A DNA stretch of 12,344 nucleotides from Auxenochlorella pyrenoidosa (lineage: Eukaryota; Chlorophyta; Trebouxiophyceae; Chlorellales; Chlorellaceae), in assembly GCA_001430745.1 (NCBI GenBank), contig KQ482061.1, forward strand, positions 231,395-243,738, given 5' to 3'. Under the pieces are notes generated by a model, which saw nothing but the letters and a program-made list of their open reading frames with translations, was not told the DNA's origin and made no database searches. Both the position numbers and the translations under genes were made by a program. This document shows, piece after piece, positions 1-7,469 of the stretch (the first letter of the stretch is position 1; every line of letters starts with the position of its first letter).

Positions 1-318
1 GGGGTGGGGGGTTGCGGTGGGGCTGGCGGTGGGAAGTGGGGGCCCTTCCAAGGGGGCGCCTACGAGCAAGCAATGGCGCTGCATGACGCAGGGCGCTGCA
101 CCAGGCGTGCTTGTCTGGGAAGGAGGGATCCTGGGAGCGTGGGACTCCCCAGGCCCAGGCTGGCCGGCAGCATGCGGCCAGAGCAAAAGAGTCCGGCCCT
201 GCCCCTCCTGCCCCCCCTGCTGCAGGGTCCTGCAGAGGGGGCAGCTCCCCGCCCTGCCCCGTCTTGGAGACCCAGAAAGGCAGCTCCCTTGTCTGCCCCT
301 CCCACCCAGGAAGCTCAC
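1..318 (-). other. Probable first intron of the left-edge membrane-protein gene
   Basis: No conserved coding signal was found on either strand. The minus strand starts with donor GTGAGC at 318-313 and becomes C-rich near position 1 (the plus strand is a run of G tracts over 1-46), as expected just before an acceptor lying outside the window. Plus-strand frames stay open here only because of base composition. Confidence 0.4.
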
Positions 319-404
319 CGAGGCAGTGGCAGCGAGGTGAGTAGGAAAAGCCCCAGCGGTATGGGCACCAGCCAGTTGGCCACGATGCTCCAGATGGTCG
401 CCAT
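319..404 (-). CDS. First exon of an unrecognised membrane protein (partial, runs off the left edge)
   Basis: On the minus strand an ATG at 404-402 in a strong context (GCAGCCATGGCG) opens 28 codons, then CG and a donor GTGAGC at 318. The peptide begins MATIWSIVANWLVPIPLGL and continues as a hydrophobic stretch (FLLTSLPLPR), so it is one probable membrane helix or signal anchor followed by a basic end. Codon third positions are mostly G or C. The rest of the gene is not visible: 1-318 reads as intron, becoming pyrimidine-rich on the minus strand towards the edge. The start and topology faintly resemble the first helix of BAP31-like ER proteins, but I cannot assign a family. The open frame continues upstream of this ATG, and on the plus strand GTGAGT at 337 also looks like a donor, so the exon is moderately supported only. 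It is divergent from NSE4. Confidence 0.42.
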
Positions 405-916
405 GGCTGCCGTCTTGACGGGACTGGATGCACGGGGAACGCGGCTTGGGAAGCTGGGTGCGCAGGGGCGGCGGCGACAGCACGGCCGCAGCAAGTGATC
501 GGAGAAGGTATTGCAGAGCGGGTGTTGAGACCTGACACTCTCGGCAGTCAAGGTACCTCTCGAGCTGCTTGCGCAGCTGCCAAGGCGTCGAGCCACGCGG
601 AAGGGTTCCCAAGTCGGCGGGTAGAGGCTTGAAGGGCGCGTGTCTGCTGCGTGCAGACAGAGTAGACGTGCCGTGATCTTCAGACAACATGCACAACCTC
701 TTGGCTCGCAACACTTCACTCCAGCCTGCTGTGCTGCGCCCCTGTGCATCTGAGCGCTTTGCTCTGCCGCGCATTGTGCTGTGCAGTGGTGTCACGGCAT
801 TCGATCGCCGAGTTCACGGCACCGAGGAGCTCCAGCAGCCCATTTGACCGAGTTTGATTTTGCCTGCGGCTCCGGCAGCCCAGAACAGCCTGCGCTGTCG
901 GCAACCGACCTGCACC
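405..916. promoter_or_regulatory. Divergent intergenic region between the left-edge gene and NSE4
   Basis: About 510 bp separate two ATGs pointing away from each other, so both 5' leaders and promoters must lie here. It is less G-rich than its surroundings and has a short T-rich patch at about 851-860. I see no clear TATA box, conserved reading frame or RNA gene. The overlapping open frames on both strands have no recognisable protein content. Confidence 0.4.
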
Positions 917-3900
917 ATGGCGGCCTCCACGCAGGTAAGGCGCATCGGCCAACACTGCAAGACATCCTTGGCGCTCTTGCGGGCACTCAATACCCTGCTG
1001 TTCTTCCTTGCAGGCCCAGCCCCAGGCACAGCAGGGAGGCGACAAGGAGCTCCGTGGCAACATTCGCGGCCTGCTCAACCGCGCCAGGCGTGAGTGTTAG
1101 CGGCCGTCGCCTGCTGCCGTCGCTGCCTGCCGTCCGTTGCTCTCCAGCGTGCGCCCACCATTTCCTGCCTGCCTCGCTGCAGATGACCGACACAACCTGG
1201 TCAGCGTGGACAACAACTCCATTGTGAAACTGGTGGAGGAGTCCAACGAGTATGTGGACAAAGGTAAGCCCAGGTTGTGCATGCCTGCATCTTGCTGAAT
1301 GCAACGCTCACTTGCAATTCAGGATGGAGCACCGGCAGCAGCCCAAACATCCTCTTCATGCAGCACAATGTGCCGTCATGCATTAGCACCCGCTTGCTGA
1401 TGCAGTTGGGAATGGCGCACCTGCTGTGCAGTTATGCCCATGCCTCTCCCTCTTCCGCGCTTCCCCTCTCAATCTCCAGACCCAACCCCGCCGCTTCTTG
1501 TCGCCCGCCTCCTCCCGCAGTCACCAAGCCACGCGACCAGGCGGTGGATGCCGAGTTCTTCTCCTACGTGACCGACGCCGGCCTGGAGCTGGTCAACCGG
1601 CTGAAGCAGGGCGGGCGCACCTACTCTGCCGGCGACCTGCTGCGGCGGCTCAAGGCGCGCTTTGTGGGCGAGCTGGATGCGCAGGCGGCGGGGGCAGAGG
1701 ACCCAGAGGCCTTCAACTGGTGGGTGCTGCATCCCTGGGTGCTGGGTGGGGTGGGACAGTATTTGTGAGCGGCTCAGGGGAGGAGGGGCCGGTGGCAGAG
1801 GGGCCGGCCGGGGCGCCTCCTGCCCAGTTCGCAATCGGCAGGGCAAAGGCTAGCAGCATGCGAGCTGTGGCACCCATCACGACCGTGGTTTACCGCAACG
1901 CTGTGCCCTTCGTCTCTGCCCCCTCTCCCGCGCCTGCAGGGCGGAGCTGGGCCAGCTGCCGTCGGTGCGGCGGCTGTTCTGCTGCGCGCCCGTGGTGCAC
2001 CACATGCTGGGCCCCATGGATGCGCAGCCGCGGCAGAAGCGCCAGATCAACCGCCAGGCCCGGCGCCGCCTGCCCTCGGGTGGGTGCAGGCCCTGCTGCG
2101 GCCCGCGCCGTGCACGCTGACCCCGCTGCATGCTGGCCCCTCGTTTGGCGATGTGCCTGCGGTGGCAACCATCTGCTGAGCGGTGGGGAGGAGGGGCAGG
2201 CGGCTGGCGCGCATACCTCATGGGCCATGGCATTTATTCAGCACTAGTTATTGAGCACACTGTGCCGTGTAGCCCTTGCCTCCCAACTCGCCAAACTGGC
2301 TGCCCCGCTGCCCCCAGGCGAGGCGGTGCGGCCGGAGGAGGTGGAGAGCCTGGCAGACCACGAGAAGCAGGAGACGGACAGGAACATGGAGGAGATGTGG
2401 CGGGTACTGGCCGCGCACAACGACAGGTGGCTGCCGGGGTGCCCGCAGGGCTGCTGCATCGGGGCGGCGGGACCTGCGGCGGCTGCCGCGCTGCCGGCAC
2501 GCATAGGTGCCCTGCTTCCCGGGCGCGTACGCTGCTGTGGGCTCACGTGCAGCTGCCAGGCCCCGCTCCCCTGTGTGCCGCAGGCTGCCGCTGCTGGACC
2601 TGGTGCTGAACTGCGGCAGCTTTGCGCAGACGGTGGAGAACCTGTTCACGCTCTCCTTCCTCGTGCGCGACGGCCGCGTGGCGCTGCTGGTGGGCACACG
2701 CTGGGCACGCTGGGCGCGCACGCCTGCGCGCCGCGCCGCGCGGGGCACACACGGCGTGCTGCAGCACACGCCGCGGCTGGAGCGCGCAGCGGCGCTGCAG
2801 CGGGGCTCGCGGCGCCTGCATTTGCTGCCGGGAACAGCGCGCGGGCAGCATCCAAAGCAGAGACCGCTTGCTGGTGTCCAGGCGTGGTGACACGAGCGTG
2901 GCAAGGCAGAGTGGTGTTCATGTGTCGGCAGTGCTCCGCCTCAGTGACCCCGGCCTTGCTGCTCCTGCCCTGCAGCGAGATGAGGAGGAGGGTATCACGG
3001 TGCAGAAGCTGGCCAAGGCCAAGGTCGACCCCAAGTGGGTGCTACCGGCATGCCCTGCCTTGCACCGCCTTGCTGGCCACGCCGCCGCCTGTGCTGCTGC
3101 TAGCGACCCAGCTAACACGTCCCATGTGTGGCCCGTGGCTGCCGGGCGTGCGCAGTGTTAAGCTATGTTGCATGCAGTATTGGACTGATCACGCCCGACG
3201 GACATTTGTGCTGCCGCACGCTGTGCCGCCCTGCAGGCAGCGGCCTGCGCAGGAGCAGGAGCGCATGCAGTTTGTGATCCCGCTGGACATGGAAACCTGG
3301 GAGCTGTGGAAGCAGGTGGGGGAGGGCAGATGGGGCTGGTGGGCGGGTCTGGAGCTGGGCAGAAGTCGACACTGGGGGATGTAGAAGCAGGTGGGGCACG
3401 CCGGCTTGGCTGGTGCGAGGTGCCGGTGTCTGGGCAGATGAAGAGGAGCGCTGGCTTGGCTGGCGGGAGAGGCAGGCACATGACAGGCATAGAGGGCTGG
3501 CAGCTGTAAAAGTTGTCGAATGCGGAACAGGAAGCACACGAATCATGAGCTGGGCAGGGTGGGCACCGACAAGCAAGCTCAGGCCCGCCTTGCACCACTG
3601 AATGGCCCTCCTCGCTCCCTGCTCAATCCCGCAGGCCATAGGCGCCGACCAGCTGCCCCTGATGAAGCACAGGTGGGCTCCCCATAGGAGCCACTTTGAC
3701 TGGAGTCGAGGTGTCTGCAGCTGCTGCTACAGTGTGCCACCTGCCTCCTGTTGGCTCTCCCACTCGTAACACCTTCTGTTCTTGCACTGCTGCAGGCGGG
3801 AGTGGCACCAGCAGGCAGCAGCAGAGGCGGCGGCAGCAGCAGCAGCGCAGGCAGCAGCAGCGGCGGCGGCAGGAGAGCAAGCTGGGCAGCAAGAGCAGGA

Positions 3901-4522
3901 GGAGCAGGAGGAGGAAGAGGAGGAGGCACAGCCGCAACGGCGCCGCCGGCGACAGCCGGAAGCGCAGGAGGCACCACAACAGGAGCAGCAGCAGGAGCAG
4001 CAGCAGGAGCAGCAGCAGCCAGAGCGGCAGCAGCAGCAGCCGGCACCAAAGCGACGCAAGTCGCAGAGCCAGCCGAAGCAGCAGAGCCAGGCCGCTGCAG
4101 CCGACGATTTGGAGGAGGCAGCACGCCCGGCCACACGGCGCCAGTCGCGTGGGAAGCAGCACCAGAGCCCCGAGCCGTCCAGTGGCAACGAGGAAAACTC
4201 GCCGCCGCCGGCCAAGCGGCGGCAGGGCCGCGGTGCGCGGCAGGCGCAGCAGGCGGCGCAGCCGGTCGTGAAGAAGGAGCGCACGACGCCGCAGGTCAAG
4301 CAGGAGCGGCCCACGCCGCAGCGGGCACAGCGGCGCACACAGCAAGAGGAGCCGATCGTTATCAGCGATAGCGAGATAGTTATCCAGGACAGCGAGGAGG
4401 TCGTTGTTGTGTCCGACTCGGAGGGTGGCGAGGCCGTCTTGCCCAAGCCCAAGCTGGCGCAGCAGACGCAGCAGGGCACGCAGGGCTCAGGGCGGCGCAT
4501 GCCCATGCGCGGCAAGCGCTGA
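917..4522 (+). CDS. NSE4: NSE4, kleisin subunit of the SMC5/6 complex (complete, 11 exons, 543 aa)
   Basis: NSE4 bridges the SMC5 and SMC6 heads, together with NSE1 and NSE3, in the nuclear complex that handles recombination intermediates and damaged forks. Exons: 917-934, 1014-1089, 1183-1263, 1521-1719, 1940-2079, 2318-2426, 2584-2689, 2976-3034, 3237-3315, 3635-3672, 3796-4522; they sum to 1632 nt, all donors are GT and all acceptors AG. The start is CACCATGG. Seen in the protein: an N-terminal kleisin helix region (residues about 17-90, with LVEESNEYVDKVTKPRDQ, DAEFF), a WAELGQLPSVRRLF block ending in MLGPM (about 125-150), then the diagnostic NSE4 C-terminal winged-helix signature (SFAQTVENLFTLSFLVRDGR, residues 220-239) and FVIPLDMETWELWKQ near 275-289, then MKHR. 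Residues about 303-543 are an extra tail rich in Ala, Gln, Glu and Arg with basic nuclear-localisation-like patches (KRRK; AKRRQGR) and the SUMO-related motifs listed separately. Usual family members are shorter because this tail is absent or small. Assignment is firm; individual splice sites rest on phase and conserved motifs. Confidence 0.93.
3306..3455 (+). repeat. Degenerate 75-bp tandem duplication of the exon 9 donor junction in NSE4 intron 9
   Basis: The exon 9 end GTGGAAGCAG plus donor GTGGGG (3306-3321) recurs as GTAGAAGCAG plus GTGGGG at 3381-3396, exactly 75 bp downstream. Similarity continues through GCTGGTG and CTGGGCAGA in both copies. The copy puts TAG in frame with exon 9 just before the second donor, so using it would truncate the protein. 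A third partial copy of GGCTTGGCTGG starts near 3453. Confidence 0.65.
3810..4060 (+). repeat. CAG/GCG triplet-rich low-complexity tract inside NSE4 exon 11
   Basis: Interrupted CAG, GCA, GCG and GAG triplets encode Ala- and Gln-runs, an EQEEQEEEEEE acidic stretch, an arginine run and then repeated Q-Q-E units. The tract keeps all six frames open, which explains the long spurious open frames on the other strand. Such triplet runs are length-variable in GC-rich algal genes. It lies between the folded NSE4 domains and the SUMO-related tail, so it probably acts as a flexible linker. Confidence 0.8.
4268..4423 (+). other. SUMO module in the NSE4 tail: two acceptor consensus sites and three tandem SUMO-interacting motifs
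   Basis: Residues 460-463 read VKKE and 469-472 read VKQE, both perfect psi-K-x-E SUMO acceptor consensus sites, with lysines at about 461 and 470. Some 20 residues later come PIVISDSE (hydrophobic core 489-491), IVIQDSEE (496-498) and VVVVSDSE (504-507), each a beta-branched core followed by acidic residues and phosphorylatable serines, the form of SUMO-interacting motifs. That these bind SUMO is inferred from motif form only. Confidence 0.7.
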
Positions 4523-4837
4523 CTTGGTGACCTGGGCGGATCAGCCATGCCTGGCCTTTGCCCAACATTTCCTGATATCCACTCAGCAATTTAATTACTT
4601 GGCACTGCACTGCCTTGACCTGTGCAACATGTGTGAGCATCTGGGAACATCTGGGAAAACTGGACAGCCACGTCAAAGCTACACAATTAAGCAAGTTACA
4701 GGCAGGCCGGTTCTGTTCCCTCAAGGCAGGGTCATTGCTGCTGTTGCAACCGCCTGCGAATACGTTGTCGGCGCTGGGCTGCTTGCAGCCTCGACCCGCC
4801 ATCTCCGCAATGCTACTGCTAGAGGCAGGCCCCCGCC
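4523..4837. other. Convergent intergenic region (3' UTRs of NSE4 and the Hsp20 gene)
   Basis: The stop codons of the two genes face each other 315 bp apart. The stretch is visibly more AT-rich than the rest of the window, for example around 4585-4600 and 4680-4700, as expected for 3' UTRs. I saw a TGTAA-type signal for the minus-strand gene but none for NSE4 on the plus strand. No coding exon is supported here. Confidence 0.6.
4696..4700 (-). terminator. Probable polyadenylation signal (TGTAA) of the Hsp20 gene
   Basis: The minus strand reads TGTAAC at 4700-4695, about 140 bp beyond the Hsp20 stop codon. TGTAA is the usual polyadenylation signal of chlorophyte green algae. The cleavage site itself cannot be seen. 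Confidence 0.5.
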
Positions 4838-6738
4838 TCACTCAATCTCCAGCAGGCGGCCCGGGGCCCGGCCCGACTCCTTCTTGGGGATAGTGACAGT
4901 GAGCACCTGCGCGTTGCAGCGCAGGCAGCTTTCCAGTGGCTGCCCTGGGTGGATAATGCAGACAGCCTCTGCAGCCTGCTGCACCCGCCGCTGGACAGCT
5001 GCGGCCTCATCATTCTGTTGCAGCCATGTCCTGCACGCGCCCAGTGGCGCCTGGTGCAAGAATGCATCCCTGGAGGTAGATGCCACCCCGCCAGAGGCCT
5101 CACCCCATCCTCGTAGCTGGCCTCGCTGATGCGCTCGCCGTCGGCGTCCTCGGGCAGGCGCAGGTTGCGGTTGCGGAAGGTGGTGACCTGGCGGGGGTGG
5201 GAGGGTGGGGGTTGGGTGGGTGGGGGGGAGGGCGTGGCGCAGGGCCGGTCCGGTTGTGTACCAGGTGCTTGCCCGGGACAGGGAAGGGCGGCTGCTGTAG
5301 TGACGCAGCCTTGCAGCATGATGTTGCCCGTGTTGAGAGATGCTTGCAGCACAGACAAGAAAGCCGCCAGCGCCTGGCCGAGGAGGGCGTGCGACGCCCC
5401 GCCCGCGGCCAGCCCTCCTCGCCCGCTCGGCCCGGTGGAAGATGCCAGACTCCTCTGTGTCCTCCTTCTCGCGCTCTGCAGGTAGGGCAAGCTTTCGCGG
5501 CTACTCACGCAGGCAAGGCAGGAGGGTGGGTTTAGCGGCATGCCAGGCAAGCACGCGCCTGCCAGGTGCGCTGAGCGCCTCGCACGCAGCAGCAGCCCGT
5601 GCCAGGTGCCTTGTGCTTGCCAGCAAATGGGTTGTGCCCAAAGCGCAGGACGGGGCCACCTCCGGGCGTGGCGGGCGGGTGCACATCCACGTGGATCTCC
5701 GACTGCAGCAGCAGGCTGGGGCAAAAGGAGGGGGAGGGTGAGCCTACGCACGACAGCTTGCACTCACCACCTGTGGGAAGAGTGACTGCGGGCCTGCATG
5801 CGCCTGCCTACGCGCAGCTGATCATCAGCAGATGGAATGGTCACACTGAGCGCAAGCACAGATAAGCAGCCCCTCAGCGCTGCATGCGAGGCTTGCGGGC
5901 TTGCCTTCTTCACGCCCGGGATATCGGCGCGCACCACATACTCCTTCTCGCGCTGCATGGGCAGGTGGGCGCAGCAGCGGCGGTGTTTGCGGCGCACAGT
6001 CTGGTAGGAGGCAAGGGAGTTGCAGTGCACGCAGGCAGTCGAGGGACTGGGACCACCGGCCCAGGTGTCCACTGTTCACATGTGTGCAGCCCACCTCGAT
6101 GAAATCGCAGGGGATGGAGCGGGTCCAACCAGCAGGGCCCAGGACATAAGGGTCCCGTGTGTGCCGCCTGCCCTGCTCCTGCTGCCTCTCGGCCGATGCC
6201 CCCTCCTCCCCGCCTGTGCCGCCCGCAGCCGCGCCCGCCTGCGCTCCAGCGCTGGCGCCCAGGGCGGGCGTGCCGCTCACGCGGCGCCGTGTGCCAGCGC
6301 TGGCGCCTGGCACCCACATGGGGTCCAGAAATTGAATGCCAGTGCCGGGCCCAGCCCAGGCATACAGCCCGCTGCAAGTTGGGAAAGCAGAGATGGGAGG
6401 GGCTTGACAGGGAGCAACAGTAGCTGGGCAGTTCCGGGTCCAGGCTGCAAATGGAGAGCTCGCGGTCAATGCTGTGACGTCGTACCTGTAAGGATCTACG
6501 CCCGCGCCATGCCCAAGGAATGGGTCAAAACCTGGGGCGGGAAGGGCCGGTGGTCGGTCCTCAGCGAGGGGATTGGCAGTGGGCTGCCAGCGGCGTGAAT
6601 GGCGGAGAAACGCTACGCCGCACTCCCTCGGCTGTTGCAGGGTGGCTTGCCCAGGGAAGAACTCGTGACGTGAGAGCAGGCATCACGCCCAGGGAGTCCC
6701 TCAAAGGTCAGGAGCTTGCCTGCTGGCCACTGGGCCAT
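4838..6738 (-). CDS. Small heat-shock protein, Hsp20/alpha-crystallin family (complete, 8 exons, 225 aa)
   Basis: An ATP-independent chaperone family that holds unfolding proteins in oligomers. Exons on the minus strand: 6738-6720, 6531-6486, 6371-6095, 5952-5905, 5702-5621, 5475-5423, 5187-5104, 4906-4838; sum 678 nt. Residues 1-114 are a long Gly/Ala-rich arm starting MAQWPAGFDPFLGHG and ending near SIPCDFIE. The alpha-crystallin domain spans about 115-212: EYVVRADIPGVKK, then EIHVDV, VLRFGHNPF, a charged EREKEDTEESGIFHRAER stretch, NRNLRLPEDADGERI, and the family hallmark GVLTVTIPKKE. The tail LLEIE supplies the L-x-I motif that docks between dimers. Four introns (1, 4, 5 and 6) have GC donors. 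A 10-residue insertion (HPPATPGGGP) sits between two early strands. Exon 1 is the weakest part: it was chosen because CCAGCAG/GCAAGC matches the gene's other GC donors and has the right phase. No clear heat-shock element is visible upstream; target compartment unknown. Confidence 0.92.
6247..6308 (-). repeat. Direct repeat of a palindromic 13-mer within Hsp20 exon 3
   Basis: CAGCGCTGGCGCC on the plus strand occurs at 6247-6259 and again at 6295-6307, 48 bp apart, and each copy contains the palindrome CCAGCGCTGG. On the coding strand both give Gly-Ala-Ser-Ala-Gly in the N-terminal arm of the chaperone. It is most simply a small in-frame duplication in a disordered region. Confidence 0.6.
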
Positions 6739-7469
6739 CGCAAGCCCTCGCTGCGTGTGTTTGGCAAGGCTTCCTGCTTGCTTGCACAGTCGAGCTGGTA
6801 CCAGAAACAGCGACTGTCAAAACGACACGAAAGGGTGGCGGGGTCCAAGGTTGGGCAGGAAGGCGAGGAGGCATGGCACAGCACAGGGCCGCCGGCGCTG
6901 CATGACAAGTATGTTTGCTCGCTCAACGTTGACGACCACTGCACAAGGTCCTGACTTGCAAGCCACAGATATGGCTGAGAAGCATGTGAAGTGGGCTGCA
7001 GAAGCCAACTGCTTGATGGCCGGGCTGTCGGCTGGGACCTGCCAGCTCGCCCCGGCATGGATACGTTTACACTGGAATGGCCCAATTGCAGTGCTCAGAG
7101 CAAGCGGTTGAGAGACATACAGACGCATACAAGACGGGCAGAGGCCGGTTCCCTCCGAACCGTGCATTGACGCAAGAATGTCAGCAACGTTGGGGTTTGC
7201 AGCGGGTGGGCAGGCAACAAAACAGTACTGGCAGGCACAGGTGCAGCCTACCGGGTCAGGCGCTGCGTGCACCAGATGCGATGGATTGAGGCAGCGGCCG
7301 GAGCAGGGCACCATGCGCGGCACAGGGCACCACTTGGAAGCGCCCTCAGCGCTCGCGCCATGGCGAGCAGCCAGCCCTGGCTGACGCAACCGTGCTGTGC
7401 TGCGCCGAATGTCACCATCTGGCGCGGTGCGCCGCGCAGCAGGGGCAGCAGGGCAGGCGGGCCAGGCCA
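6739..7469. other. Intergenic region: 3' UTR of the HEPN-like gene and promoter of the Hsp20 gene
   Basis: Both flanking genes are on the minus strand. A minus-strand TGTAAA at 7071-7066 may end the HEPN-like transcript, which would leave about 330 bp as Hsp20 promoter. I looked for inverted GAA/TTC heat-shock elements and found only imperfect ones (for example GGAAGCCTTG on the minus strand near 6773). CTGGTACCAG near 6794-6803 is a perfect palindrome of unknown meaning. Open frames here show no recognisable protein. Confidence 0.4.
7067..7071 (-). terminator. Possible polyadenylation signal (TGTAA) of the HEPN-like gene
   Basis: The minus strand reads TGTAAA at 7071-7066, about 400 bp beyond the stop codon at 7472-7470. 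It is the nearest such motif I found downstream. The implied 3' UTR is long but not unusual for green algae. Confidence 0.35.

Noticed and set aside
2690..2975. Possible extra NSE4 coding sequence directly after RVALL
   Set aside because: The frame stays open into the intron, but the text is Arg/Ala-rich noise, and joining 2689 to 2976 restores the expected charged loop and the FVIPLDMETWE strand in phase.
3623..4548. Long minus-strand open frames (240 and 273 codons) rich in Leu, Cys or Ser
   Set aside because: They are the antisense of the CAG/GCG triplet tract in NSE4 exon 11 and translate to homopolymer-like sequence.
5462..5954. Identical 14-mer CTCCTTCTCGCGCT at the starts of two Hsp20 exons (near 5462 and 5941)
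   Set aside because: Both encode Arg-Glu-Lys-Glu at unrelated places in the domain and flanking bases do not match, so coincidence of charged codons is enough.
7147..7161. Inverted repeat GGTTCCCTCCGAACC, considered as a heat-shock element
   Set aside because: The TTC and GAA units are 5 nt apart rather than the required 2, and it is more than 400 bp upstream of the Hsp20 start.
7270..7368. Alternative first exon for the Hsp20 gene, ATG at 7366 on the minus strand (MARALRALPSG...)
   Set aside because: It would need an intron of about 800 bp and would lie within the probable 3' UTR of the HEPN-like gene, upstream of a TGTAAA signal. The ATG at 6738 with a GCAAGC donor fits better, though neither is proven.
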